DNA of 64,000 bases from an uncultured Tenacibaculum sp. (GTDB lineage Bacteria; Bacteroidota; Bacteroidia; Flavobacteriales; Flavobacteriaceae): contig NZ_CANMAX010000002.1 of the NCBI RefSeq assembly GCF_947495995.1, positions 186,001 through 250,000 on the forward strand, given 5' to 3'. How positions within the stretch are numbered: the stretch's first letter is position 1; each line of letters starts with the position of its first letter. A program made the position numbers and the translations under genes. This document shows, piece after piece, positions 42,837 to 52,142 of this stretch. Under the pieces are notes generated by a model. It searched no databases. It saw nothing but the letters and a program-made list of their open reading frames with translations, and was not told the origin of the DNA.

Positions 42837-43976
42837 TTATTGAATAAAAGGATCCCCATATTTCTCGTCGTTTACAAAATTGTTATCAGTAAGTGTTAAT
42901 AGAAAATCAACAAGAGATTGCTTTTCTTCATTAGTTAAATTTAAACGACGTACACCATTTCCTTGTCTTAACCTATTATCTAGATTAGGACTGTTTTGTA
43001 CACGACTATTGTAATGTTCAATTACTTGTTCTAAACTAGCAAAACGTCCGTCATGCATATATGGCCCAGTAAGTTCAATGTTTCTTAATGATGGAACTTT
43101 AAATCTTCCACCTCCAGCACCTTCATCTGTAATAGTAGCATCTAGACCAATGTTTCTTGGAGCATCTCCAACAAATACATTCGTATTATGACACTCAAAA
43201 CAACGTGTTCGATTACTAATAAAAAGAGCTTTTCCTCTGTTTTCTGATGCTGTAAAATTTGGGAAATCATTTTCGATGTTGTTTACCTGTGCTAAACCTT
43301 CATCAAATTTAGATTCATAAGAAACCATAGAGCGAATAAATTGTGATAGCGCTAAGGCAACTCTTTCACTAGTTATGGTAGGATCACCAAAAGCATTTAT
43401 AAATAATGAAGTATAATGATCTTCTTGTGAAATTTTATCTTCTAATTCAGTAAGTGTTAACCCCATTTCTACTAAATCTTGCACAGGCATTAAAGTTTGT
43501 TCTTCTAAACTTTCGGCTCTTTCATCCCAGAAAAAACGACCATTTTCATAAAATCGTGCATTAGCTAATCCCATTGAATTTCTAGCAGTTAAACCACCTT
43601 CAAAACCAGTACTAAATCGACTTGGATCTGAGAATCCGTTTGATTGTTTATGACACGAAGCACATGAAATCGTATTGTTTTTAGATAGGTTAGTATCATA
43701 AAATAAAACTCTACCTAAAGTAGCACCATGATCTGTAATTGGATTGTTATTTGGTGTATTATCTTCATTTAAAACTCCATTATTTAAGAAAGAGTTAGGC
43801 AATTCAATATTGGCATAATTAAAAGGTATCCCAGGTAGATTTAAAATATTTGATTCAATAATTATAGCATCCGTTGGATTATCAGTAACAATATCAATAT
43901 ATTCATTTTCATCATCATTAGAACAAGACGTAAACGCAATAGAATATATTAGCAAAGGGATAAGAAATTTTTTCAT
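42837..43976 (-). CDS. Di-heme cytochrome c peroxidase lipoprotein (CcpA/MauG superfamily)
   Basis: The 379-residue protein starts with a lipoprotein signal (FTSCSN) and has two heme c sites: C105-A-S-C108-H109 and C259-F-E-C262-H263. LTGPYMHDGRFASLEQVIEHY near 302-322 is the family signature with Met307 as the likely distal ligand, favouring peroxidase rather than MauG-type Tyr ligation. Such proteins reduce hydrogen peroxide in the periplasm with electrons from cytochrome c. The gene has its own copy of the ECF-type motif 46 bases upstream and lies next to the FecI/FecR genes, so it may protect against or use peroxide in the same response. Confidence 0.88.
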   Translation of the reverse strand: MKKFLIPLLIYSIAFTSCSNDDENEYIDIVTDNPTDAIIIESNILNLPGIPFNYANIELPNSFLNNGVLNEDNTPNNNPITDHGATLGRVLFYDTNLSKNNTISCASCHKQSNGFSDPSRFSTGFEGGLTARNSMGLANARFYENGRFFWDERAESLEEQTLMPVQDLVEMGLTLTELEDKISQEDHYTSLFINAFGDPTITSERVALALSQFIRSMVSYESKFDEGLAQVNNIENDFPNFTASENRGKALFISNRTRCFECHNTNVFVGDAPRNIGLDATITDEGAGGGRFKVPSLRNIELTGPYMHDGRFASLEQVIEHYNSRVQNSPNLDNRLRQGNGVRRLNLTNEEKQSLVDFLLTLTDNNFVNDEKYGDPFIQ

Positions 43977-44021
43977 ACACTTAAATTAAATTGTTAGTTT
44001 TTATATGTAATTTCTTGTAAT

Positions 44022-44048
44022 ACGTTAAGTCTACAGTTTTACCCAACC
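44022..44048 (-). promoter_or_regulatory. ECF-type promoter motif upstream of cytochrome c peroxidase
   Basis: On the minus strand GGTTGGGTAA is followed after 12 bases by AACGT, about 46 bases before the peroxidase start codon. It is one of three copies in this window; the other two precede the FecR gene and the haloperoxidase gene. Confidence 0.62.
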
Positions 44049-44210
44049 TCATAAATCATTTTATTTTAAATTTTGAACTGAATAATTTATATTTTTAGGT
44101 TTAAAACTTGAAAATAAGTGTTTTGATTGTGTTTTTCTTAATTGAAAAATGATAGTGTTTTAGATAAAAAACGTTGTGGTAAATAAAAAATTAGATCTTA
44201 TATAAAAAGA

Positions 44211-44235
44211 AAACCACAACATTTTGTTGTGGTTT
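44211..44235 (-). terminator. Terminator after the DUF4476 gene
   Basis: AAACCACAACA and TGTTGTGGTTT form an 11-base stem with a TTT loop, followed by T-rich sequence on the plus strand and A/T sequence on the minus strand. It lies 28 bases after the DUF4476 stop codon. The same arm sequence recurs after fumC (45404-45430), so it is probably a repeated terminator module. Confidence 0.65.
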
Positions 44236-44263
44236 ATTTATAAAAAAGTAAAACTTTAGAATA

Positions 44264-45280
44264 TTAGCGATTCAATAAAAATTGATCAAATTCTCTTTTA
44301 TATCTAGAGAAACTCAATGTTTCTTTTAATCTGTAAAATTGATCTTTATCTGGACAGGATTGATAACTTAATTTTAAGATATTTAGTTTATCCTTATCAA
44401 AGCTAAATTCTTTAACAATAGCTCTAATTCTTTCAATAGAAAAACAATTACGTTCTATATGTTGTTTTGCTAGTTTTAAACGCTCTTTTGTAAATCTTTC
44501 GTCTTTGATTGATTTTAAAACGTAATCATATTCGCTTTGAGATAAAGGTCTGCAATCATCAAATCCTACATGATTGTTTAATTGTGTAATTTCTTGATCT
44601 ATAAATCTATTTAATTGTTGTTTTAAATAGTTATCACGAATTAATTGTTCTGTATAGTAAAAGTTTTCAAGATCGTAAGAAAATTGAAAAGCAAATTTTA
44701 ATAGATCAAAACGATCTCTATTACTTTGTAACTTCTCAGTTAATTTCATGATTTGTCTTGTACTTAAACAATTATTAGAAATAATTTCTCTTATATAACG
44801 ATTTCCATAGTTTCTTCTATTTCCTATTTGACTGTAAATGTTTCTGAATTGATATTCAGGCATCGGTTGATTACAGCTATTAGTTGTTGGACCTCTGTAA
44901 TACTCTGCATTAGGATAATCTATCTGAGAAACTTCATTTTGATTTGCTTGTGTATTATGATACAGTTGCATTGCAAAAGAAAAACTTCTGAATAGATCAT
45001 AAACTTGAAAGAAATTTCTTTTATCAATTATTCTTGGATATGCGTTAACACAAATTCTGTATTTTCTTCTATCACTAGAGAAAAAACGACAAGCATCAAT
45101 AAGTTCTGAAACATAAATATCATGACTAGAAGAGTAATTTAAAGCTTTCTCTAAAATTACTTCTGGAGTATATTTTTTTTGTTTTAATTCCTTTTTAAAA
45201 GTTGCATATTCTGTTTTCTTTTGCGCAAAAGCAGAGAAAGAAATGCATAGAGCGAGAAATAGTAGTGTTCTAAATTTCAT
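44264..45280 (-). CDS. Secreted DUF4476-like protein
   Basis: The 338-residue product has a signal peptide (LLFLALCISFSAFAQ) and several short helical repeats with Cys-Arg/Phe-Asp spacing, such as CRPLSQSEYDYVLKSIKDE, FSIERIRAIVKEFSFDKDK and LSFSRYKREFDQFLLNR. This resembles the DUF4476 repeat family found in secreted Bacteroidota proteins. Two or three repeats are visible in the C-terminal half. The function is unknown. It is a single gene between terminators. Confidence 0.65.
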   Translation of the reverse strand: MKFRTLLFLALCISFSAFAQKKTEYATFKKELKQKKYTPEVILEKALNYSSSHDIYVSELIDACRFFSSDRRKYRICVNAYPRIIDKRNFFQVYDLFRSFSFAMQLYHNTQANQNEVSQIDYPNAEYYRGPTTNSCNQPMPEYQFRNIYSQIGNRRNYGNRYIREIISNNCLSTRQIMKLTEKLQSNRDRFDLLKFAFQFSYDLENFYYTEQLIRDNYLKQQLNRFIDQEITQLNNHVGFDDCRPLSQSEYDYVLKSIKDERFTKERLKLAKQHIERNCFSIERIRAIVKEFSFDKDKLNILKLSYQSCPDKDQFYRLKETLSFSRYKREFDQFLLNR

Positions 45281-45403
45281 AAGTTCTGTTTTTAAGTAAT
45301 TATTAAGCTTTTTTCAAACAGCGTGCCAACTATTTAATTTTTTTGAAATAAGAACGACGTTATTGTTTAAAAGCTTAAAAAATAGAAAGATGAAAGTAAA
45401 AAT

Positions 45404-45430
45404 AAAACCACAACAAATTGTTGTGGTTTT
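45404..45430 (-). terminator. Terminator after fumC
   Basis: AAAACCACAACA and TGTTGTGGTTTT pair as a 12-base stem with an AAT loop, followed by T-rich DNA. It lies 25 bases after the fumarase stop codon and shares its arm sequence with the terminator at 44211. Confidence 0.7.
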
Positions 45431-45455
45431 ATTTTTATTGTGGTTGGAGTTTAAA

Positions 45456-46853
45456 TTATTTTAAACTTCCAGTCATATCTTCTGGTTTAACCCATTCGTC
45501 ATATTCTTCCGCAGTTACATAACCTAAGTTAATCGCTTCTTCTTTTAAAGTAGTTCCATTAGCATGAGCAGTATTTGCAATTTCAGCAGCTTTATAATAT
45601 CCAATCTTAGTATTTAAAGCGGTAACTAACATTAAAGAGTTGTTTACTAATTCAGTAATTCTCCCGTGGTTAGGCTCAATTCCAGCTGCACAATTTACAT
45701 CAAAAGATACACAAGCATCTCCGATTAATTGAGCAGATTGTAATACGTTAGCCGCCATCATTGGTTTAAACACGTTTAATTCGTAATGTCCTTGAGTTCC
45801 TCCAACAGTAACAGCAACATCATTACCCATAACTTGCGCACAAACCATAGTTATAGCTTCCGCTTGTGTAGGATTTACTTTTCCTGGCATAATAGAAGAT
45901 CCTGGTTCGTTTGCAGGAATAATTAATTCACCAATTCCTGAACGAGGTCCAGAAGCCATTAAACGAATATCGTTAGCGATTTTATTTAATGAAACAGCTA
46001 ATTGCTTTAATGCACCGTGAGTTTCAACTAGAGCATCGTGTGCAGCTAAAGCTTCAAATTTATTTTCAGCAGTTACAAAAGGTAAACCTGTAAAATCAGC
46101 AATATATTTTGCGACTAAAACATCGTAACCAGCAGGAGTATTTAAACCTGTTCCTACAGCAGTTCCTCCTAAAGCTAATTGACTTAAGTGTGCTAAAGAA
46201 TTCTTTAATGCTTTAATACCAAAGTTTAATTGTGCCACATACCCAGAAAATTCCTGACCTAAAGTTAGGGGAGTAGCATCCATTAAATGTGTACGTCCAA
46301 TTTTTACAACATTAGCAAAAGCTTCAGATTTTGCTTGTAAAGTATCACGTAATTGCTCAACTCCAGGAATTGTAACTTCTACGATCTTTTTGTAAGCTGC
46401 GATATGCATTCCTGTTGGGAATGTATCGTTTGAAGATTGAGATTTATTTACATCATCGTTTGGCTGAATTGTTTTTTCACCTTCACCAATTTTCTTACCA
46501 GCAATTTCGTGAGCTCTGTTAGCAACTACTTCATTTACATTCATGTTACTTTGCGTACCAGAACCTGTTTGCCAAACTACCAATGGGAATTGATCATCGT
46601 GTTTTCCAGCTAAAATTTCATCACAAACTTGTGCAATTAAATCACGCTTTTCTTCAGCTAAAACACCTAATTCACAGTTTGTATAAGCAGCTGCCTTTTT
46701 TAAGTAAGCAAAACCGTAAACTACTTCTAGTGGCATTGTTGCAGCCGGACCAATTTTAAAATTGTTTCTAGAACGTTCAGTTTGAGCTCCCCAATATTTA
46801 TCAGCAGGCACTTTAACTTCACCCATGGTGTCCTTTTCAATTCTATATTCCAT
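45456..46853 (-). CDS. fumC: Class II fumarate hydratase
   Basis: This citric-acid-cycle enzyme interconverts fumarate and malate. The 465-residue sequence has [13 protein letters not shown] near 97, [16 protein letters not shown] near 185, and the signature [13 protein letters not shown] near 318 with the catalytic Ser. Residue patterns ([17 protein letters not shown]) fit the iron-independent, thermostable class II enzyme. It is a single-gene unit with a terminator downstream. Confidence 0.95.
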   Translation of the reverse strand: MEYRIEKDTMGEVKVPADKYWGAQTERSRNNFKIGPAATMPLEVVYGFAYLKKAAAYTNCELGVLAEEKRDLIAQVCDEILAGKHDDQFPLVVWQTGSGTQSNMNVNEVVANRAHEIAGKKIGEGEKTIQPNDDVNKSQSSNDTFPTGMHIAAYKKIVEVTIPGVEQLRDTLQAKSEAFANVVKIGRTHLMDATPLTLGQEFSGYVAQLNFGIKALKNSLAHLSQLALGGTAVGTGLNTPAGYDVLVAKYIADFTGLPFVTAENKFEALAAHDALVETHGALKQLAVSLNKIANDIRLMASGPRSGIGELIIPANEPGSSIMPGKVNPTQAEAITMVCAQVMGNDVAVTVGGTQGHYELNVFKPMMAANVLQSAQLIGDACVSFDVNCAAGIEPNHGRITELVNNSLMLVTALNTKIGYYKAAEIANTAHANGTTLKEEAINLGYVTAEEYDEWVKPEDMTGSLK

Positions 46854-46948
46854 TGTTATTTATTTAGTATTTAAGAGTTTTCAAAGTTAATAAAACTCAA
46901 AGAAAAGTTAGATTAAAAACTATAATGAAATATTTTTAAAAATCGTAT

Positions 46949-46977
46949 TTGAATAATAAAAATAAGTGTTATTTTTG
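46949..46977 (+). promoter_or_regulatory. Consensus promoter of the small membrane protein
   Basis: TTG (46949-46951) is separated by 18 bases from TATTTTTG (46970-46977), an exact match to the Bacteroidota TTG-N17-23-TAnnTTTG promoter. It lies 27 bases before the ATG at 47005. Confidence 0.7.
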
Positions 46978-47004
46978 CAATCAGATAATTTACAATAAGA
47001 ACAG

Positions 47005-47178
47005 ATGTTAGATTTTTCACAATTTTCAGGATTAGTATTATTCATGTTTATTTTTACAACTGGTTTTTGGTTGTTAATTTTTTTACTAACGTTTGTAGTT
47101 CCTTACTGGATTGGTGGAACTATCTGGGAAAATTTAAAATTAAAGAAAGAAGCTAAAAGAGCTGCTGAAGGAAAGTAG
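47005..47178 (+). CDS. Small single-helix membrane protein (57 aa)
   Basis: This short gene (57 residues) starts at ATG 47005 and stops at TAG 47176-47178. One hydrophobic helix spans about residues 9-36 (LVLFMFIFTTGFWLLIFLL), then PYWIGGTIWENLK and a basic tail (KKEAKRAAEGK). A perfect promoter and a clear downstream terminator (47200-47230) support it as a real gene. Small membrane proteins of this kind are common in Bacteroidota; I do not know this family. Confidence 0.65.
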   Translation: MLDFSQFSGLVLFMFIFTTGFWLLIFLLTFVVPYWIGGTIWENLKLKKEAKRAAEGK

Positions 47179-47199
47179 TTCTATTGAAAATATAGATTT

Positions 47200-47230
47200 A
47201 AAAGAGTTTACAATTTGTAAACTCTTTTTT
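47200..47230 (+). terminator. Terminator after the small membrane protein
   Basis: AAAAGAGTTTACA and TGTAAACTCTTTT form a long stem with a short AT loop and a run of T. It lies 21 bases after the small membrane protein stop codon. Confidence 0.7.
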
Positions 47231-47336
47231 TATGCTTTAAATTTTAACAAAAAACGAATCTTATATATAGTAGTTTGGAATGTGTTTTGATGGCTATTGG
47301 TCATCAATTCAAATAAAAATAATTAACACTATTCCT

Positions 47337-47750
47337 ATGAAAAACTTTATTCAAACTGTATCTATTTGTTCTTTACTTTTCTTCATGTCTTGTTCCGATA
47401 ATAAAGAAATTATTGATGATACTTCACCCAAATTATTTATACAAAGTCCTACATTAATTTTTAATTATTCTACTGATATAGGAAATAGTAATGTTCCTTA
47501 CAGAGTAAATATTCAGGCAGAAGCAGCTGATGAAACAGAAATAGAATCGTTAAGCTTGAAAATTAAAGATGAAGATGATAATGTAATTATTGAAAAATCA
47601 GTAAAAAGAAGTAATGAAAGTGCTCATATTTTAAGAATTTATGAAGGATTTGAAACAACTGAACCAGGTGTTTATACTGTAGAGATTGTAGCTAAAGATA
47701 CTAGTGAGAATTATACATTTGAGTCCTTTACTTTTGAATATAATGACTAG
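47337..47750 (+). CDS. Small Ig-like lipoprotein
   Basis: From ATG 47337 the protein has 137 residues with a lipoprotein signal (SLLFFMSCSDNKE; an upstream start at 47280 adds a non-signal stretch). The mature part looks like an Ig/fibronectin-type beta-sandwich with acidic strands (LSLKIKDEDDN, GVYTVEIVAKDTSENYTF). The function is unknown, perhaps an adhesion or structural lipoprotein. It is a single gene flanked by terminators. Confidence 0.6.
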   Translation: MKNFIQTVSICSLLFFMSCSDNKEIIDDTSPKLFIQSPTLIFNYSTDIGNSNVPYRVNIQAEAADETEIESLSLKIKDEDDNVIIEKSVKRSNESAHILRIYEGFETTEPGVYTVEIVAKDTSENYTFESFTFEYND

Positions 47751-47767
47751 TTCTTAAATTTGTAACG

Positions 47768-47800
47768 ACAGCTTATTCTTACAGAGTAAGCTGTTTTTTT
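47768..47800 (+). terminator. Terminator after the Ig-like lipoprotein
   Basis: ACAGCTTA and TAAGCTGT form a stem followed by seven T, 17 bases after the lipoprotein stop codon. Confidence 0.65.
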
Positions 47801-47883
47801 GTAATTGAAACACAAGTTTAATTTCCAAATAGTTAAATATTTAGTATACTTATATCATAAATTATCCAACTAAATATTTCTGT

Positions 47884-49029
47884 ATGAAAAATATAATTGC
47901 TTTTCTTTTTGCTATTCTTTTACTGGGGTGCAAACAAGTAGATAAAAAAGAAGAAGAACATGATCTTAAACAAGATAAAGGTTTTGAAAAATTAATTACT
48001 TCTATCGATAACTATGCTAATGAGACTTTAGAACAGGGCAACATTAATACAATAAGTCTTGCTATTTATAAAGAAGGAAAAGTTTATCATAATTATTATG
48101 GTAAAAAAACAAATCTCACCGATAGTACACATTTTGAAATTGCATCAATAACAAAAGTTTTTACGGGTTCTTTAGTGGCAAAAGCTGTATTAGAGAACAA
48201 AATTAAACTAGAAGACGATATAAGGTTATATTTAAAAGGTGATTATTCTAATTTAGAATTTCAGGGAACTCCAATTACTATAAAAGATTTATTAACTCAT
48301 ACATTAGGTTTTAAAGATAGAAGACCACCAAAGCTCGATAAAATATGGGAAAACGTTTCTAAAGGAGTTTATGAAACAAAACCAATAGATTATTCTCTTG
48401 AAGATTTTTTAGAAGAACTTAAAAATGTTGAGTTAGATAAAAAACCAGGGACCTATTACACATATAATTCTGTAGGACCAGAAATACTAGCATATATTTT
48501 AGAACAAGTGTATCAAGAATCATACGAGATTATTTTAGATAGTTTTCTTAGTGAATTGGATATGAAAAGTGCCTATTTAGAAGGAAATAAATTAGCGAGT
48601 AAATATCTTGTTGATGGATATGATGAAAATGGAAAACTAGCTCCTAAAGCCAAAAACATCTTACTTGGTGGAGGAGGAGGAATGGTTGCTACGCTTCCAG
48701 ATTTAATTAAGTTTATGAAGTTTCAACTAGAAAGTGATAATCCTCTGATTAAGGAATCTACTAAACAATTATATGTAGATAGAGAAGGAGATAAAACAGG
48801 ATATTTATGGGATGTTGATTTTGCTGAAAAAGAAGGTTTCTATTATAAAAAAACAGGAACTTCTAATGGAGTGCAAAGTGTAATTTTAATTTGTCCTGAT
48901 ACTAAATACGGACTTATTTTGATAGCTAATAATACTTCAGAAAAAGCTTTTATAGATTGGGCAACATTATATAATAAAATAGAAACAGACCTTATTAATT
49001 ATCCAATGAAAACCAAAGAGATTAAATAG
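47884..49029 (+). CDS. Serine hydrolase lipoprotein (class C beta-lactamase family)
   Basis: The 381-residue protein has a lipoprotein signal (LLLGCKQVD) and the three penicillin-recognising motifs: S88-I-T-K91, YNS in YYTYNSVGPEI, and KTGT near 322. Such proteins are D-aminopeptidases, esterases or beta-lactamase-like hydrolases on the cell surface; sequence alone does not separate them. Resistance is unlikely to be its main role, since many Bacteroidota carry several such genes. It is a single gene, convergent with the following receptor gene. Confidence 0.78.
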   Translation: MKNIIAFLFAILLLGCKQVDKKEEEHDLKQDKGFEKLITSIDNYANETLEQGNINTISLAIYKEGKVYHNYYGKKTNLTDSTHFEIASITKVFTGSLVAKAVLENKIKLEDDIRLYLKGDYSNLEFQGTPITIKDLLTHTLGFKDRRPPKLDKIWENVSKGVYETKPIDYSLEDFLEELKNVELDKKPGTYYTYNSVGPEILAYILEQVYQESYEIILDSFLSELDMKSAYLEGNKLASKYLVDGYDENGKLAPKAKNILLGGGGGMVATLPDLIKFMKFQLESDNPLIKESTKQLYVDREGDKTGYLWDVDFAEKEGFYYKKTGTSNGVQSVILICPDTKYGLILIANNTSEKAFIDWATLYNKIETDLINYPMKTKEIK

Positions 49030-49050
49030 TAAATCGAATATATTTAAACA

Positions 49051-49084
49051 AAAACAGCATACTGATGTAAAGTATGCTGTTTTT
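49051..49084. terminator. Bidirectional terminator between convergent genes
   Basis: AAAACAGCATACT and AGTATGCTGTTTT form a perfect stem with a short loop between the serine hydrolase (+) and the receptor gene (-). Flanking A and T runs support termination in both directions. Confidence 0.75.
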
Positions 49085-49098
49085 ATTTTTACAGAAAG

Positions 49099-51540
49099 TT
49101 AAAAAGCTTCTCCACCGCCGCCATCATATTCTCTTTGCGGACGCTCTCTTTTCTTTTTCTGATTGAATCTATATGTAAAACTCAATGTAATTTGACGTTC
49201 TCTCCATTGAAATTCTTGATCTGCAATAGTAGAAGGATTCTCTTGACTTGGATTAAATGTCTGACTTCTACGAACACGATCGTTAAGTAAATCGTTAACG
49301 TTTAAAACTAAAGTAGCTTTTTCTTTAAATAAATCTTTACTGAAAGCTAAATTAGCTACGAAAACACCATCACGTGTTCCTTGAGCATTTTCTTGCGGTC
49401 CACGATAACGAACTCTTGTTTGCCACTGTACTTTAGCTGGTAAAGTAATTCTAGAATTAAATCTTACAAACCAACTATCGTTGTTAACTTCTGGTAAAAG
49501 TGTTGTTACATCTGTTCCATCTGTTGCTGTAGATGTAAATGTGAATTCATTAGTTTTAAATTTGAAGTAGTTAAACGTACTTGACAAACGCATCCATTTA
49601 AAAGGATTATAGTTTGTTGTTAATTCAAAACCATATCGATCTTCATTATTTAAATTGAAAGGTTGACGAACAAAAACATTTGTCGGTTGTCCGTTAATTT
49701 CTCTTTCTTCAATAATAGAAACTCGCTGAATTAAATCTGTTGAACGTTGATAGTAAACAGAAGAATTTAAAGTTAATTTACCTAATCGAGTTGTATATCC
49801 TAAATCGTATGAATTCGTAAATGTTGGAGTTAAATCAGGATTTCCTTTAAAAACTGCAGTTGCAGAACTTCTAGTTTCAAACGGATTTAAAAACCAAAAA
49901 CGTGGTCTACGTAAACGTCTACTATATCCTAAAGTAAGATTATCTGTTTCATTTAATTCATATCCTAAATTAACTGTTGGAAATACCTGCGTGAAGTTTT
50001 TCTCAGATTCTTCATTAGTATTAATTAATAATAAATCAATTTCAGTAGTTTCAACTCTTAAACCTAATAAATAAGAGAATTTATCGAATTTACTTCCGAA
50101 TTGCGCATAATGTGCATAAATATTTTGCTTGAAATTAATGTTATTAGAAGGATCAGGATCTAACGGAAGTCCGTTTGCATCTCTAACTCTAAAATCGGAG
50201 TTTAAATCTTGGAATTCAGATTTATGTCCTAATTCTAATTGATGTTTCTCTCCGATAGGTAACACATAATCTGCTTGAAATAAAGTGTTTGTTGAACTAG
50301 TAAATTGGCTATTCAATTCTGATAACGTGTTGTTATCTGTTATACTAGAAAACTCATCTTCGTTGTTATCACTATGTTGGAAATCAATAGTTAATTTTTG
50401 ACCTTTATCATCAAGATTGTTCGAGTAATTCAAAGAAAACTGTTTGTTAATTCCATCTTCACTTTCATTTTCAATCCTAGTAATTTGATCAATACGAACT
50501 CTATTAATATCTAAAAAATCCGTTACATTTGTTGCTATATCGTCACCATTATTATCTCTATAGAAAAAAGTACCAGTTATAGAGCTATTTTTATTTAAAT
50601 AATACTCTAAACCAATAGAACCATTATAGTTATTGTTTTTTCTTTGAAAAGTTCTGTCTTCAGTTCTAAAATCTGTGATAACACCGTTTTCAAGATTTGT
50701 AAAATCACTAAATGAATTTCCAGGTCCGTTTCTATGAGAAAAACCTAGGTTTGTAAATATGTTAAGCTTTTTAGTCCTATAATTTAAGCTTCCAGAAGTT
50801 TGGAATAAATCAGGATTACCAACTGATAAATTTAAAGCACCATTAAACCCGGTAACTTTTCCTTTTCTAAGAATAATATTTAAAATACCAGCAGTTCCTT
50901 CAGCATCATATCTAGCAGAAGGAGAAGTAATAACTTCAACTTTTTCAATCGCATCTGCAGGTAAATTTCTTAAAGCATCAGTTCCGTTTAAACCAACTAA
51001 AGCAGAAGGTTTACCATCGATTAAAATTCTTACATTTTCGTTTCCACGTAAACTTACAGCACCTTCAGCATCAACATTAACCGAAGGAACGTTATCTAGA
51101 ACGTCAGAAGCATTTCCTCCTTTAATAGTCATGTCTTTACCAACATTGTAGATTTTTTTATCTAAGCGAATTTCTACTGTAGATTTTTCTGCTATAATTT
51201 CTACTTCATCTAAAGTTTCTGCGTCTTCCTTTAAGAAAATAGTTCCTAAACTAGTATTGGCTGTTAATGTTTTTTGCGGAAGTTGTTTTGTTTTGAATCC
51301 GATAAATTCAACTTTCATCTTATATGGACCTTTCGGAACATCGATAGAGAATTTACCATTAATATCTGTAACACCACCAGTTACTTTATTTGTTTTTACG
51401 CTTGTAAGAATTAAAGTGGCATATTCTAAAGGCAGATTAGAATTCGCTTCTAATATTTTACCTGAGATTGTAACTTTTGAGTTTTTTTGTGAAAAAGCTG
51501 ATAACCCAATCAGTACAAAAAGTATTGTAATTTTTTTCAT
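49099..51540 (-). CDS. Outer-membrane beta-barrel receptor (TonB-type, OMP_b-brl_3)
   Basis: The 813-residue protein has a signal peptide (ITILFVLIGLSAFSQ), a CarboxypepD_reg-like domain in residues 22-105 (ATLILTSVKTNKVTGGVTD), a plug (GNASDVLDNVPSVNVDAEGA, SPSARYDAEGTAGILNIIL) and a long barrel ending in EAF. It lacks the STN domain and has no FecR partner nearby, so it is a constitutive or otherwise regulated receptor. It ends with a Gly-rich short tail (DGGGGEAF). The ligand is unknown. Confidence 0.82.
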   Translation of the reverse strand: MKKITILFVLIGLSAFSQKNSKVTISGKILEANSNLPLEYATLILTSVKTNKVTGGVTDINGKFSIDVPKGPYKMKVEFIGFKTKQLPQKTLTANTSLGTIFLKEDAETLDEVEIIAEKSTVEIRLDKKIYNVGKDMTIKGGNASDVLDNVPSVNVDAEGAVSLRGNENVRILIDGKPSALVGLNGTDALRNLPADAIEKVEVITSPSARYDAEGTAGILNIILRKGKVTGFNGALNLSVGNPDLFQTSGSLNYRTKKLNIFTNLGFSHRNGPGNSFSDFTNLENGVITDFRTEDRTFQRKNNNYNGSIGLEYYLNKNSSITGTFFYRDNNGDDIATNVTDFLDINRVRIDQITRIENESEDGINKQFSLNYSNNLDDKGQKLTIDFQHSDNNEDEFSSITDNNTLSELNSQFTSSTNTLFQADYVLPIGEKHQLELGHKSEFQDLNSDFRVRDANGLPLDPDPSNNINFKQNIYAHYAQFGSKFDKFSYLLGLRVETTEIDLLLINTNEESEKNFTQVFPTVNLGYELNETDNLTLGYSRRLRRPRFWFLNPFETRSSATAVFKGNPDLTPTFTNSYDLGYTTRLGKLTLNSSVYYQRSTDLIQRVSIIEEREINGQPTNVFVRQPFNLNNEDRYGFELTTNYNPFKWMRLSSTFNYFKFKTNEFTFTSTATDGTDVTTLLPEVNNDSWFVRFNSRITLPAKVQWQTRVRYRGPQENAQGTRDGVFVANLAFSKDLFKEKATLVLNVNDLLNDRVRRSQTFNPSQENPSTIADQEFQWRERQITLSFTYRFNQKKKRERPQREYDGGGGEAF

Positions 51541-51624
51541 TTAATATCGGTTAATAGATAATTCTATTTAGACAGCGAAGTTCTATAATGGTTTAAATAC
51601 TCTTTGTTAAAACTCTGTTAAAGA

Positions 51625-51664
51625 AAAAAGGTCTAAAAGTTAAACAAACTCCTAGACCTTTTTT
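51625..51664 (-). terminator. Terminator after the HMA protein gene
   Basis: AAAAAGGTCTA and TAGACCTTTTT pair across an 18-base loop. It lies 38 bases after the HMA protein stop codon on the minus strand. The loop is long, so efficiency is uncertain. Confidence 0.55.
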
Positions 51665-51701
51665 ATCAGTTTCTTGATAGAAGAATTAAATTTTTTCTTC
51701 T

Positions 51702-52052
51702 TTATTTTGTCGATTCAGAAGCTTTATAAGTTTCTCCGTCTCCAATACTTTCAACAAAAGAAATTAAATCTGTTTTCTGTAATTTATCGCCGTCATATTT
51801 AATGGTAGCAATACTATCATTAAAAACTACTTTAGCTTCTAAAACACCTGCTTTTTTAGCTAATTTAGATTCGATAGTTTTAGCACAACCAATTTCACAT
51901 GACATTCCAGATACATTTAAAGCCAATGTTTGTGCATTAGCAACTGCAACTGTTGGTACTTCTTTAGTTTCTTCTTTTTTTGCTTCTGATTTACAACCAA
52001 TAGCTACAAAGCTCATAAGAAATAAAGCAAATACTATATTTGAAATTTTCAT
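51702..52052 (-). CDS. Small periplasmic lipoprotein with heavy-metal-associated domain
   Basis: From ATG 52052 (MKIS) the protein has 116 residues; an ATG three codons earlier is possible. It has a lipoprotein signal (SFVAIGCKSEAK) and an HMA domain with GMSCEIGCAKTIESKL. The metal motif reads C-x3-C instead of the usual C-x2-C, which is common in Bacteroidota exported HMA proteins. The fold suggests binding of Cu(I) or another soft metal, but this was not tested. It is a single gene with its own terminator. Confidence 0.75.
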   Translation of the reverse strand: MKISNIVFALFLMSFVAIGCKSEAKKEETKEVPTVAVANAQTLALNVSGMSCEIGCAKTIESKLAKKAGVLEAKVVFNDSIATIKYDGDKLQKTDLISFVESIGDGETYKASESTK

Positions 52053-52142
52053 ATTAAACATCTATTAAATTATTGTACAAATTTATTAAAAAAGATTATC
52101 AAATGCTTAGAATAAGCGATTTTTGTAATTCAAATTGTATCG

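Noticed and set aside
47280-47336. Longer start of the Ig-like lipoprotein
   Set aside because: The upstream extension is not signal-like, whereas the ATG at 47337 directly gives a lipoprotein signal peptide.
47884-49029. Calling the serine hydrolase a beta-lactamase resistance gene
   Set aside because: The three motifs fit the whole family including esterases and D-aminopeptidases, so resistance cannot be claimed.
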